Shown: piece by piece, positions 8,678 to 17,475 of the stretch
How the letters are laid out: every line of letters starts with the position of its first letter
Position numbering within the stretch: the first letter of the stretch is position 1
Source of the DNA: Mesorhizobium caraganae
GTDB taxonomy: Bacteria; Pseudomonadota; Alphaproteobacteria; Rhizobiales; Rhizobiaceae
Length of the DNA: 64,000 nucleotides
Assembly (NCBI RefSeq): GCF_016836705.1
Contig: NZ_JAFCGY010000001.1
Span: 496,001 to 560,000, forward strand
Direction of reading: 5' to 3'
Position numbers and translations under genes: made by a program
The notes under the pieces: model-generated
What the model was told of the DNA's origin: nothing
The model's database searches: none
Seen by the model: only the letters and a program-made list of their open reading frames with translations

Positions 8678-9844
8678 ATGAAAATCACGAGCGTTCGGCC
8701 GTGGCTGATCAAGTCCGGTGCTTCTTATTGGGGAGAGTTCCTGTTCGTCGAAGTGACGACCGACGAGGGGGTGAGCGGCTGGGGAGAGATCACCACCACC
8801 ACAAGGCTCGCCAACCGCGCGCTCTGCACGATCCTGCGGCAGATCGGTGCCGCCGTGACAGGCGAGGACCCGGCGCGTATCGAGTATCTGTGGCACAAGA
8901 TATTCCGCAGCTTCACCTATATGGGCAGCCGCGGCGCCGCCGTCGAATGCGTGAGCGCCATCGACATAGCTCTCTGGGACATCCGCGGCAAAGTCCTTGG
9001 CAAGCCGATCTACGAGCTGCTGGGCGGTCCGGTACGCGATGAGGTCGCGCTCTATACCCATCCTGATCAACGCAAGTTTACCAGCAAGGAGGCTGTGGTT
9101 CGCGAAATTCGAGACATCGTCGAGTCCGGACACACGGGGCTGAAGTTCGATCCTTTCCCGCATCAGGGCTGCACCGCCGATGGGCAATCGCGCGAGCAGC
9201 GGGACGGCTATCTCGATGGCAGCATGACCCGCAAGGACGAGCGCGAAGCAGCCGAACTCACGGCTTTGATCCGCGAAACGGCGGGGCCCGATGTCGACAT
9301 CCTCATCGACGCGCATGGTCGCTTCGACGTTCCCACCGCCATTCGCCTCTGCCGGAGCCTCGAGGAAGCCGGCCAGATCGACTGGTTCGAGGAACCCTGT
9401 CCGCCCGAGAGCCTCAACGCCCTCAAACAGGTGCGCGAGAAAGTCAGCGCCGCTATCTCGTGGGGCGAGCGCGGTCACACCAAGTGGGATTTCGTGCCGG
9501 TGCTCGAGAACAAGCTCGCCGACTACATCATGCCGGACGTGACCTGGACCGGTGGCATTACCGAACTCAAGAAGATTTCCGCTCTGTGCGAAGCCTACTA
9601 CATCCCGGTGTCGCCGCATGACGCTGCCGGGCCGATCAATGTGGTCGCGGGAGCGCAGGTGATGATGACCGTTCCCAACTTCTACAAGCTTGAGACGTCG
9701 GAGTGGAACCTTGGGAAATACGATCACCTCATCGACAGACCCCTCGACGTATCAAACGGCAACCTCAAGCTGACGTCGAAACCCGGTCTGGGTGTTGAGA
9801 TGAACCGCGAGTACCTGCAGGCCCACGAGATTGAGCTGGGCTAG
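8678..9844 (+). CDS. Enolase-superfamily dehydratase/racemase (second copy)
   Basis: A 388-residue mandelate racemase/muconate lactonizing protein. Visible barrel motifs are the LKFD strand, the first metal ligand in LIDAHGRF (D-x-H as in galactonate dehydratase-type enzymes), FEEPCPPE, WGERGHT, and the late His in VSPHDAAGP. The N-terminal cap is complete. It directly follows the GntR regulator and is probably co-regulated with the importer. Although it shares the D-x-H-R pattern with the 1954-3117 enzyme, the proteins differ widely in sequence, so a distinct substrate is likely. Confidence 0.85.
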   Translation: MKITSVRPWLIKSGASYWGEFLFVEVTTDEGVSGWGEITTTTRLANRALCTILRQIGAAVTGEDPARIEYLWHKIFRSFTYMGSRGAAVECVSAIDIALWDIRGKVLGKPIYELLGGPVRDEVALYTHPDQRKFTSKEAVVREIRDIVESGHTGLKFDPFPHQGCTADGQSREQRDGYLDGSMTRKDEREAAELTALIRETAGPDVDILIDAHGRFDVPTAIRLCRSLEEAGQIDWFEEPCPPESLNALKQVREKVSAAISWGERGHTKWDFVPVLENKLADYIMPDVTWTGGITELKKISALCEAYYIPVSPHDAAGPINVVAGAQVMMTVPNFYKLETSEWNLGKYDHLIDRPLDVSNGNLKLTSKPGLGVEMNREYLQAHEIELG

Positions 9845-9908
9845 CAATGCTCTGCCCGGCGCAGCGTGCGGGCCCGCCAAGCGCAGCCAACCAGAACGAG
9901 GATAGATC

Positions 9909-11267
9909 ATGCTAAAGACGGACGCAGCCGGTGAGGCGCTCAATCGGGTGAGCACGAACTCCAGGCCGAGCGATTTGCGCATCACCGACCTGCGCGTCGC
10001 CGAGATCGTCGGCGCGCCGTTCACCTCGGCACTCATCAAGATCTACACCAACCAGGGCATTGTCGGCCTGGGCGAGGTGCGCGACGGCGCCAGCGCGACC
10101 TATGCGCTGATGCTGAAGAGCCGGTTGCTGGGCGAGAATCCCTGTGACGTCGACAGGCTGTTCCGGCGCATCAAGCAGTTTGGCGGCCATGGGCGGCAAG
10201 GTGGCGGTGTCTCGGCAATCGAGATCGCGCTCTGGGACCTCGCCGGCAAGGCCTATGGCGTGCCGATCTACCAGATGCTCGGCGGACGGTTCCGCGACAA
10301 AGTGCGGGTCTATTGCGACACCGATGCGGACAAGCCCAGTGGCACCGAGACCGGCAAGCGGCTCAAGGCGCGGATGGATCTCGGCTTCACCTTCCTCAAG
10401 ATGGACCTCGGGCTGGCGCAGATCTCGCACATACCGGGCGCGGTGGTGGCGCCGGCCGGCGTGCTCGACGGTTTCCGCAGCCATGCCGCCCGTGGTCCGG
10501 CGCGCACGCTGGACGAACGGCGGGCGCGCAATGCCGCCTATGATGCGCAGAACGTGCCGCATCCCTTCACCGGCCTGCACTTTACCGAAAAGGGCATCGA
10601 CCTGCTCGATCAATATATCCACGAAGTCCGCGAGGTGATTGGCTACGAGATCCCGCTCGCCATCGACCATGTCGGCCACATCTCGCTGCAGGATGGCATC
10701 CGTCTGGCACGGCGTATCGAGAAATACGCACCGGCCTGGCTCGAGGATGTGATCCCCTGGCAGTATACGGAGCAGTATCGGCAGCTGCAGCAGGCTACGT
10801 CGGTGCCGATCTGCACAGGCGAGGACATCTACCTCAGGCAAGCATTCGAGCCGCTGCTCAACGCAGGCATCTCGGTCATCCATCCGGACCTGCTGACGTC
10901 AGGCGGCATTCTCGAGACCAAGAAGATCGGCGACGCTGCGCAGGAGCATGGCGTCGCCATGGCCATTCACATGGCGGAAAGCCCGATCGCCGCGATGGCC
11001 GCCGCGCATGTCGCGGTGGCGACGGAAAACTTCATGGCGCTGGAATATCACAGCGTCGAAGTAGACTGGTGGGACGATATCGTCACCGGCCTGCCCAGGC
11101 CGCTGGTCAAGGACGGCTTCATCACCGTGCCGGACAAGCCAGGCCTCGGCATAGACGACGTCGTCGACGAAGTTATCAGCCAGCATTTGCAGTCCGGTGT
11201 CACGGGGATATGGCAATCCACCGAGCATTGGGACAATGAACATAGCTGGGACCGGACCTGGAGTTAG
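9909..11267 (+). CDS. Enolase-superfamily enzyme (third copy, long form)
   Basis: 452 residues, longer than typical MR/MLE proteins (about 380-400). There is an N-terminal extension of about 20 residues before [14 protein letters not shown] and a long insertion after KMDLGLAQ (about residues 165-240) near the active site. Metal ligands can be followed as IDHVGH, WLEDVIP and CTGEDIY, with the later motifs HPDLLTSGG and IHMAESP. The [10 protein letters not shown] segment is shared with the 11708-12907 protein, making these two a paralogous pair. Family is certain, substrate unknown. RBS-like GAGGATAG upstream of ATG. Confidence 0.82.
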   Translation: MLKTDAAGEALNRVSTNSRPSDLRITDLRVAEIVGAPFTSALIKIYTNQGIVGLGEVRDGASATYALMLKSRLLGENPCDVDRLFRRIKQFGGHGRQGGGVSAIEIALWDLAGKAYGVPIYQMLGGRFRDKVRVYCDTDADKPSGTETGKRLKARMDLGFTFLKMDLGLAQISHIPGAVVAPAGVLDGFRSHAARGPARTLDERRARNAAYDAQNVPHPFTGLHFTEKGIDLLDQYIHEVREVIGYEIPLAIDHVGHISLQDGIRLARRIEKYAPAWLEDVIPWQYTEQYRQLQQATSVPICTGEDIYLRQAFEPLLNAGISVIHPDLLTSGGILETKKIGDAAQEHGVAMAIHMAESPIAAMAAAHVAVATENFMALEYHSVEVDWWDDIVTGLPRPLVKDGFITVPDKPGLGIDDVVDEVISQHLQSGVTGIWQSTEHWDNEHSWDRTWS

Positions 11268-11372
11268 CCCAGACCCCCCGCCCTCATTCCCCCAAGGCTC
11301 ACAGGGGCCAACGACCGACCATTCGTGTCGACCTCTCCCAAGGGAGAGGCGAAGAAAGAAACGGACGAGACC

Positions 11373-11699
11373 ATGATCTACGAACTGCGTATCTATGACT
11401 GCCTGCCGGGCAGGCTGCCGGCTTTGCTCAAGCGCTTTTCCGACCAAACGCTGGCCATCTGGGAGAGGCATGGCATCCGCCAGGCCGGGTTCTTCACCAC
11501 GGCGGTCGGCGAAAGCAGCAATCGACTGACCTATTTCGTCGCCTGGGAATCCCTTGCCGAGCGCGAAGTGAAATGGAAGGCCTTCACCACCGATCCGGCA
11601 TGGCTCAAGGTCCGCGACGAGTCCGAGCGCGATGGCCCAATCCTGGCCAATATTTCCAGCCAGTTTCTCGCGCCAACCGCCTTCTCGTCGGTGAAGTAG
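11373..11699 (+). CDS. NIPSNAP family protein
   Basis: 108 residues starting MIYELRIYDCLPGRL, the hallmark beginning of NIPSNAP-domain proteins, a dimeric ferredoxin-like alpha/beta-barrel fold. It continues with WERHGI, FTTAVGESSNRLTYFVAWESLAERE. The biochemical role of this family in bacteria is not settled; members often sit in catabolic operons. The gene lies between two enolase-superfamily genes, with an 8-bp gap to the next. ATG at 11373 gives the family-typical N-terminus; an upstream in-frame TTG would add 16 poorly conserved residues. Confidence 0.82.
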   Translation: MIYELRIYDCLPGRLPALLKRFSDQTLAIWERHGIRQAGFFTTAVGESSNRLTYFVAWESLAEREVKWKAFTTDPAWLKVRDESERDGPILANISSQFLAPTAFSSVK

Positions 11700-11707
11700 A
11701 GGACATC

Positions 11708-12907
11708 ATGAAAATCACCGATCTCCGGTGCGCCGTCATCGGCAAGCATCCCATCGTCCGCATCGTCACTGACGAAGGCCTCTATGGCCTCGGCGAGGTC
11801 GAGTACACCAAGCCCTATCTCAAGCCTTGGGTGCTGCATTTCCGCGAGGCATTGATCGGCGAGGATCCGACGGATGTCGAACGCTGTATGCTGAAGATCC
11901 GCCAGCGGGGCTCGTTCAAGCCCTATGGCGCCGCCGTCAGCGCCATCGAGCATGCGCTTTGGGACATCGCCGGCAAGGCGGCAGGCGTTCCGGTCTACAA
12001 GCTGCTCGGCGGCAAGGTGCGCGACCAGGTGCGGGTCTATAACGGCTCCATCCGCAAGAAGCGCACCGGCGACAGGCCGGAGGACTACGCGGCCGACGTC
12101 AAATGGATGATGGAGCGGCCGGAAAACTTCTTCATGGTCAAGCAAGGCATCAGCTTCCACTCCAATATGAAGGCCAGCGTGCCCGACTTCCATTACGGCG
12201 TGCGCCAGCCGCCGACCTATCACGGCGCGATGGACCAGGGGCAGATCAGCGAGCGCGGCATGGCGCACATGATCGAATGCGTCATCGCCATGAAGGAGGT
12301 GCTCGGCGACAGGGTCTCGCTGGCGCTGGATTGCGGTCCCGGCTGGTTCCTGCCGGATGCGATCCGCTTTGCGCAGGCGGTGGAAAAGTACAATCTAATG
12401 TGGCTGGAGGACATGCTGACCGGCGACTACGTGCCATGGGTCAATCCGCAGGCCTACCGCGAACTCACGACATCGACGTCTACTCCCATCCACACCGGAG
12501 AACAGATCTACCTGCGGCACAACTTCAAGGACCTGATCGAAACGCAGGCCGTGCGCGTCATCGGCCCGGACCCTGCCGATATAGGGGGCATTGCCGAGCT
12601 CAAATGGGTGGCCGAGCATGCCTACATGCATTCGATCATGATGGCGCCGCACGGTACGGCAAACGGCCTGCTCGGCCTCGGCGCGCTGATCAATGTCTGC
12701 GCCACGCTGCCCGCCAACTACATCGCCTTCGAATATCCCAGCGCCTCCGACCCCTGGTGGGAGGATATCGTGGTCGGGCTGCCCAAGGGGCAGATCGTGA
12801 GGGATTCGATGATCGACGTGCTCGAAGCCCCGGGATTGGGTGTCGACATCGATGCCGCGGGCGCCAAGAAGTATCTTGCGGAAGAGGACGCCGGTTTCTT
12901 CGACTAG
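11708..12907 (+). CDS. Enolase-superfamily enzyme (fourth copy)
   Basis: A 399-residue MR/MLE protein starting MKITDLRCAVIGKHP, chosen because AGGA lies just upstream and the cap domain begins there. Ligand motifs are LALDCGPGWF, MWLEDMLTGD and HTGEQIYL, with a late His in MMAPHGTANG. It shares SDPWWEDIVVGLPKG and the PGLGVDID tail with its neighbour at 9909-11267. It closes the plus-strand part of the sugar-acid island. Probably a dehydratase or epimerase of an acid sugar; the precise reaction is not readable. Confidence 0.84.
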   Translation: MKITDLRCAVIGKHPIVRIVTDEGLYGLGEVEYTKPYLKPWVLHFREALIGEDPTDVERCMLKIRQRGSFKPYGAAVSAIEHALWDIAGKAAGVPVYKLLGGKVRDQVRVYNGSIRKKRTGDRPEDYAADVKWMMERPENFFMVKQGISFHSNMKASVPDFHYGVRQPPTYHGAMDQGQISERGMAHMIECVIAMKEVLGDRVSLALDCGPGWFLPDAIRFAQAVEKYNLMWLEDMLTGDYVPWVNPQAYRELTTSTSTPIHTGEQIYLRHNFKDLIETQAVRVIGPDPADIGGIAELKWVAEHAYMHSIMMAPHGTANGLLGLGALINVCATLPANYIAFEYPSASDPWWEDIVVGLPKGQIVRDSMIDVLEAPGLGVDIDAAGAKKYLAEEDAGFFD

Positions 12908-13083
12908 CGTAAGGCAGCCGGTGGGATCGGCCGCCGACCGGTTCTAACCCATCAGGTCCGTTCACCCGCATAGACAGGGGCATGCGAAAGCCCGCATCGG
13001 CTGAATCCCGGCGCGCGGCGGAAACCCTTCCCGATAGCGGCATATCGCAAGGGTCGATGCGGACTAGATTGTTGCTAAAACCG

Positions 13084-13101
13084 GATTTCTCATTGAGAAT
13101 C
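13084..13101. promoter_or_regulatory. Imperfect inverted repeat before the LysR gene
   Basis: GATTTCTC-ATT-GAGAATC is nearly symmetric (core TTCTC-ATT-GAGAA) and AT-richer than its surroundings, 33 bp before the LysR ATG. LysR regulators often bind such dyads for autoregulation; assignment is positional. Confidence 0.3.
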
Positions 13102-13133
13102 TGGCGGCAATGTTGCGCATTGGGGAAGAACGG

Positions 13134-14069
13134 ATGGACCGTATCGAAGCCATGCGGGTGTTCGTGACGGCGCTGGACGAGGGCAGTCTGGCGGCCGCGG
13201 GGCGCAAGCTGCGGCGCTCGCCCGCCGCGGTCAGCCGGGCCATTGCCTTTCTCGAGCAGCATGTCGGCGCCGAGCTGCTGCATCGCTCTACGCGGTCGAT
13301 CAAGCTCAGCGAGGCGGGCGAGCGGTACGCCTCGGCCTGCCGTCGTGTCCTGATCGATCTCGAGGAAGCCGATATGTCGGTCGCCGGCGAGCGCGCCGCG
13401 CCACGCGGAACGCTGACGATCAGCGCGCCTCCGATCAGCGGCGAGGAGATTCTGCGCCCGGTCATCGACGCCTATCTCGACGCCTATCCGGCCGTGTCGG
13501 TCAATCTCATCCTCATCGACCGCCACGCCAATCTCGTCGAGGAGGGGATCGACGTTGCCCTTCGCGTCGCGCAGCTGCCGGATTCCTCCCTGGTTGCCGT
13601 GCGGGTCGGCGGTGACGTCAAGCGCGTGATCGTGGCGTCGCCGCGCTATCTCGCCGCGCATCCACGCATCGTCGAGCCCGCGGATCTGACCAGGCATCGC
13701 ATCGTGACGACCACGCATTTTGGTCATGATGCGTGGATCTTTCCGCCGCCGCCGGGCGGCACGATCGCCCGCTCGGTCCACTTCAAGCCTCGGCTGGTGG
13801 TCAACAGCGTTCGCGCCGCGCTGGCGTCGGCCGTGAACGGCCATGGGATCACGCGCCTCTACACCTACCATGTGGCCGAGCGCGTCCAGGACGGCTCGCT
13901 GAAGATCGTGCTGCGTGATGCCGAACCCGCCGCCTTGCCCGTGCACCTGCTCACGCCCCAAGGCCGCACTTTGGCGCCAAAGGTCCGTGCCTTTGTGGAT
14001 TTCGCGGTTCCCAGGCTGCGCGCCGAGTTTGCAAGACTGTCCGCGCAAGCCGACGCTCTGAAGGACTGA
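13134..14069 (+). CDS. LysR-family transcriptional regulator
   Basis: A 311-residue LysR regulator beginning MDRIEAMRVFVTALDEGSL. The helix-turn-helix covers about residues 18-40 (AAAGRKLRRSPAAVSRAIAFLE), and the periplasmic-binding-like effector domain occupies residues 90-295. ATG at 13134 places GGGGAAG in ribosome-binding position. It is followed on the same strand by the SDR and tautomerase genes, its likely targets. Effector unknown. Confidence 0.9.
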   Translation: MDRIEAMRVFVTALDEGSLAAAGRKLRRSPAAVSRAIAFLEQHVGAELLHRSTRSIKLSEAGERYASACRRVLIDLEEADMSVAGERAAPRGTLTISAPPISGEEILRPVIDAYLDAYPAVSVNLILIDRHANLVEEGIDVALRVAQLPDSSLVAVRVGGDVKRVIVASPRYLAAHPRIVEPADLTRHRIVTTTHFGHDAWIFPPPPGGTIARSVHFKPRLVVNSVRAALASAVNGHGITRLYTYHVAERVQDGSLKIVLRDAEPAALPVHLLTPQGRTLAPKVRAFVDFAVPRLRAEFARLSAQADALKD

Positions 14070-14221
14070 CAGCGCTCATTCTTCCGCGTTTGGGAAGGAT
14101 GCCTGCCGAGCAGCGGTTATTCAGTCGATTCCCGATCGGCCCGATATTCCTGTCCGACCACATCGATGGGTCGCCGGCGGCAATTGGCCTGCCGGACCTC
14201 TTTTTCAGGACAGGACAGATC

Positions 14222-14932
14222 ATGAGCAACGAACAGAAAGTCACGATCATTACCGGGGGCTCGCAAGGCATCGGCGGCGCCCTGGTGAAGGCCTATCGCG
14301 ATCGCAATTTCAGGGTCGTCGCCACCTCGCGTTCGATCAAGCAAGGCAGCGACCAGGACATCCTGGCCATTGCCGGCGATGTCGGCGATCCCGCGACGGC
14401 GCAGCGTATCGTCAGGGAAGCGATGGCGCGTTTTGGACGGATCGATACGCTGGTGAACAATGCCGGCATTTTCATTGCCAAGCCGTTCACGGACTATACC
14501 GCCGAGGACTTCACATCCAAGATCTCGACAAATCTGGCCGGCTTCTTTCACGTCACCCAAGCGGTCGCCGCCCAGATGCTGAAGCAGGGCTCCGGTCACA
14601 TCGTCAGCATCACCACCAGCCTGACCGATCACGCCATCGCCGGCGTGCCGACGGTGTTGGCAAACCTGACCAAGGGCGGCATCAATTCGGCGACCAAGGC
14701 GCTGGCTATCGAATACGCCGACAAAGGCATTCGGGTGAACGCCGTCTCGCCCGGTATCGTCAATACTTCGATGCACGCCTCTGAGAGCCATGAGTTCCTG
14801 GCGGCACTTCATCCGGTCAAGCGCATTGGTGAGCCGCGCGATGTCGTGGACGCCGTGCTCTACCTCGAAACCGCCGGCTTCGTGACAGGTGAGATCCTGC
14901 ATGTCGATGGCGGCCAGAGCGCCGGTCACTAG
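14222..14932 (+). CDS. SDR-family protein lacking the catalytic tyrosine
   Basis: 236 residues with a classical Rossmann N-terminus (TGGSQGIG at residues 11-18) and NNAG (79-82). At the active site the Lys (K151) is kept, but the Tyr expected four residues before it is Ala147 (VLANLTKGG). The C-terminus has the usual DGGQSAGH end. Either it uses another proton donor or it has a non-redox or unusual redox role. ATG at 14222 is preceded by AGGACAG. The gene lies between LysR and tautomerase genes. Confidence 0.85.
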   Translation: MSNEQKVTIITGGSQGIGGALVKAYRDRNFRVVATSRSIKQGSDQDILAIAGDVGDPATAQRIVREAMARFGRIDTLVNNAGIFIAKPFTDYTAEDFTSKISTNLAGFFHVTQAVAAQMLKQGSGHIVSITTSLTDHAIAGVPTVLANLTKGGINSATKALAIEYADKGIRVNAVSPGIVNTSMHASESHEFLAALHPVKRIGEPRDVVDAVLYLETAGFVTGEILHVDGGQSAGH

Positions 14933-14945
14933 GGGAGGTCTCACC

Positions 14946-15182
14946 ATGCCCATCGTCACCATTCAAGTCACGCGTGAAGGGTCTGCCCCAGGCCGGGATT
15001 CCGTCACCGCCGATGAGAAGGCCGCACTCATCGCGGGGGTCAGCCAGTTACTGCTCGACGTTCTCCACAAGCCGCTGGAGGCGACCTTTGTCGTCATCGA
15101 GGAGGTCGAGCTGGAAAATTGGGGCTGGGGCGGATTGCCGGTGCCGGAGTATCGACGGCGCCGAGCTGCCAGCAACAGCTGA
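14946..15182 (+). CDS. Small tautomerase (4-oxalocrotonate tautomerase-like)
   Basis: 78 residues starting MPIVTIQVTREG. Pro2, which becomes the catalytic N-terminal proline after Met removal, defines the tautomerase superfamily. The central FVVIEEVELENWGWGG matches the beta-strand/turn region of the subunit. Usually forms hexamers that ketonize enols. GGGGAGG sits 7 bases before the ATG, and the gene is 13 bp after the SDR gene, so they are co-transcribed. Confidence 0.85.
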   Translation: MPIVTIQVTREGSAPGRDSVTADEKAALIAGVSQLLLDVLHKPLEATFVVIEEVELENWGWGGLPVPEYRRRRAASNS

Positions 15183-15189
15183 CCAACCG

Positions 15190-15212
15190 GGCCGCCACAG
15201 TGTGGCGGCCCT
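15190..15212 (+). terminator. Strong hairpin after the tautomerase gene
   Basis: An 11-bp perfect GC stem (GGGCCGCCACA/TGTGGCGGCCC) begins 8 bases after the stop. The following sequence is only moderately T-rich, so it may be an intrinsic terminator or an mRNA 3' stabilizer. The rest of the gap to 15482 (about 270 bp) has no recognisable gene. Confidence 0.5.
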
Positions 15213-15482
15213 CCGTCAGTCTTCAATTCTTCTGAGGCGATCCGAAGGTCGCCGATCAATTGGCCGCCCAAGTGGGTGGCATAAAGCATCAACCTAGCAA
15301 GCAAGCCGGTCTGCCTGCTATCAGACGGGCGGCGGCGCCGTTTGATCCTGGCGGCGCTGCTGCCGGGCATCGACAGCAGGATTTCGAAAGGCTTCCGGTC
15401 GCTTTGCGGCCGGGAAAGCGATAGATTCGCGATTGGCAACTGAACGTCAGGCGACGTCCAGCAGAAGCAGTGGGAGGAAGAA

Positions 15483-16454
15483 TTGAAGGGTTTCATCTCA
15501 AGTCTCGCCGGAGGCGTCATGGCGCTGGCGATTTTGGGCTGCGCGAGCGCGTTGGCGGCCGACAAGGTCACCGTTGCGGTCACCGCGATCGTCGAGCATC
15601 CGTCGCTGGACGCTGCGCGCGCCGGCGTCAAGAAGGCCCTGGAGGATGCCGGCTACAAGGAAGGCGACAATCTGACCTTCGAGTTCGAGTCGGCGCAGGG
15701 ACAGCCGGCGACCGCCGCGCAGATCGCGCAGAAATTCGCCGGCGAGAAGCCCAACGTCATCGTCGCCATCGCTACGCCGTCGGCGCAGGCTGTGGTGTCG
15801 GCCACGCAGGACATCCCCGTGGTCTTCACCGCGGTGACCGATCCGGTCTCGGCGCAGATCGTCACCGACCGCGATCATCCCGGCGGCAATGTCACCGGCA
15901 TTTCCGACTTCTCGCCGCTTGAGCAGCAGCTCGACCTGATCCGGGAATTCCTGCCGTCGGCCGCCAAGATCGGCGTGCCCTTCAATCCGGCCGAATCCAA
16001 CAGCATCGCGTTGCTTGCGGCACTGAAGGACCTGGGCAAGGCCAAGGGTTTTGAGATCGTCGAGGCTCCGGCGTCCAAGTCGGCCGATGTCGCGGGTGCG
16101 GCGCAGAACCTCGTAGGCAAGGTCGATGTCATCTACCTGCCGACCGACAACACCATCATCTCGGCGCTGGAGACGATCCTGGCCGTCGGCGCCGAGAACA
16201 AACTGCCGGTGTTCTCGGCCGAGAACGACACCGTCAAGCGCGGGGCGATCGCGTCCGTCGGCTTCGACTACTACCAGGTCGGCCTCGAGACGGGCGCGAT
16301 CGTGGTGCGCGTGCTGAAGGGCGAGAAGCCGGGCGACATTGCGGTGCGCAACGCCACCGGCACCGACCTGATGGTCAACGCCAAGGCAGCCGAGGCCATG
16401 GGCGTGACGATCCCGAAAAGCGTGCGCGACCGCGCCAAGCAGGTCATCGAATAG
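15483..16454 (+). CDS. ABC importer binding protein (TrpX/COG2984 type)
   Basis: A 323-residue periplasmic binding protein of the TrpX-like family. Signal peptide MKGFISSLAGGVMALAILG...ALAAD, then the two-lobe fold with signatures such as VIVAIATPSAQAV, PVVFTAVTDPVSAQIV and DVIYLPTDNTI. The start is TTG with GGGAGG 8 bases upstream. Relatives bind aromatic amino acids or other small ligands and work with the permease and ATPase encoded next. The ligand here is unknown. Confidence 0.88.
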   Translation: MKGFISSLAGGVMALAILGCASALAADKVTVAVTAIVEHPSLDAARAGVKKALEDAGYKEGDNLTFEFESAQGQPATAAQIAQKFAGEKPNVIVAIATPSAQAVVSATQDIPVVFTAVTDPVSAQIVTDRDHPGGNVTGISDFSPLEQQLDLIREFLPSAAKIGVPFNPAESNSIALLAALKDLGKAKGFEIVEAPASKSADVAGAAQNLVGKVDVIYLPTDNTIISALETILAVGAENKLPVFSAENDTVKRGAIASVGFDYYQVGLETGAIVVRVLKGEKPGDIAVRNATGTDLMVNAKAAEAMGVTIPKSVRDRAKQVIE

Positions 16455-16465
16455 GACAACCGCAC

Positions 16466-16528
16466 GGGCGCGAAAGCGCCCTGCAGCACAGAAGGATCAG
16501 GCGTGGCGCGCAAGCGCCTCGCCTGATC
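16466..16528 (+). repeat. Tandem perfect hairpins between binding protein and permease genes
   Basis: GGGCGC-GAAA-GCGCCC (16466-16481) is followed by a 34-nt hairpin (16495-16528) with arms GATCAGGCG/CGCCTGATC, inner stem GGCGC/GCGCC and a GCAA loop. GNRA-type loops make these very stable RNAs. They probably protect or attenuate the mRNA so that binding protein exceeds permease. Confidence 0.6.
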
Positions 16529-16551
16529 TGTTAGGACCAACGGAGCGGTTC

Positions 16552-17475
16552 ATGAACCTGATTTCCCTGATCGGCGCTGTCGAGATCGGGCTTGTCTTCG
16601 CGCTCGTGGCGCTCGGCGTCTACATTTCGTTTCGCGTCCTCGACTTTCCCGACCTGACGGTTGACGGCTCGTTTCCGCTCGGCGCTGCGGTCGCCGCGGC
16701 GATGATCTCGGGCGGCATCAATCCCATCACCGGCACGCTTGCGGCGATCGTCGCCGGCTGCCTTGCGGGCATCGTCACCGCCTGGCTGAACATCCGCTTC
16801 GGCATCTTGCACTTGCTCGCCGGCATTCTCACCATGACGGCGCTGTTTTCGGTCAATCTGCGCATCATGGGTAGGCCCAACATTCCGCTGATGAACCAGC
16901 CGACGGTGATCGACCTGTTTGCGTGGTTGCGGCCGCTGGTCGAGGCTTCCGGACTGCCAGGACGGCCGACGCTCAAGGTGCTGGCGCTGCTGATCATCGT
17001 CAGTGTTGTCGGCGCGTTGCTTGCCCGCTTCCTGACCTCGGAATTCGGCCTGGCGATGCGCGCCACCGGCGCCAATCCGCGCATGGCGCAGGCGCAAGGC
17101 ATTCCAACCGAGATGCACACCTATATCGGCGTCGCAATGGCCAATGGGCTGGTGGCGCTGGCGGGCGCGCTGTTTGCGCAGACCGCCGGCTTTGCCGATG
17201 TCACCGTCGGCACCGGCACGGCGATCGCCGGCCTTGCCGCCGTGATCCTGGGCGAGACGATCTTCCGGACGCGGTCGATCGTGATCGGGATATTCTCCTG
17301 CGTCTTCGGCGCCATCGCCTATCGCATCGCCATTGCGCTTGCGCTGAACACCGGCTGGCTCGGCCTGCAGTCCTCCGACCTCAATCTGGTCACCGCGGTT
17401 CTGGTGGCGATGGCGCTGATCCTGCCCAAGGTCGCCAATCCGATGCGCAGTCTCCTGAAAAGGAGCGCGACATGA
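16552..17475 (+). CDS. ABC importer permease (TrpY type)
   Basis: A 307-residue permease with about eight hydrophobic segments of the branched-chain/TrpY family. It opens MNLISLIGAVEIGLVFALVA and contains FRVLDFPDLTVDGSF, a strongly conserved stretch in this family, and an inner loop EFGLAMRATGANPRMAQAQG that contacts the ATPase. Its stop overlaps the ATPase start by 4 bases (ATGA). Confidence 0.88.
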   Translation: MNLISLIGAVEIGLVFALVALGVYISFRVLDFPDLTVDGSFPLGAAVAAAMISGGINPITGTLAAIVAGCLAGIVTAWLNIRFGILHLLAGILTMTALFSVNLRIMGRPNIPLMNQPTVIDLFAWLRPLVEASGLPGRPTLKVLALLIIVSVVGALLARFLTSEFGLAMRATGANPRMAQAQGIPTEMHTYIGVAMANGLVALAGALFAQTAGFADVTVGTGTAIAGLAAVILGETIFRTRSIVIGIFSCVFGAIAYRIAIALALNTGWLGLQSSDLNLVTAVLVAMALILPKVANPMRSLLKRSAT

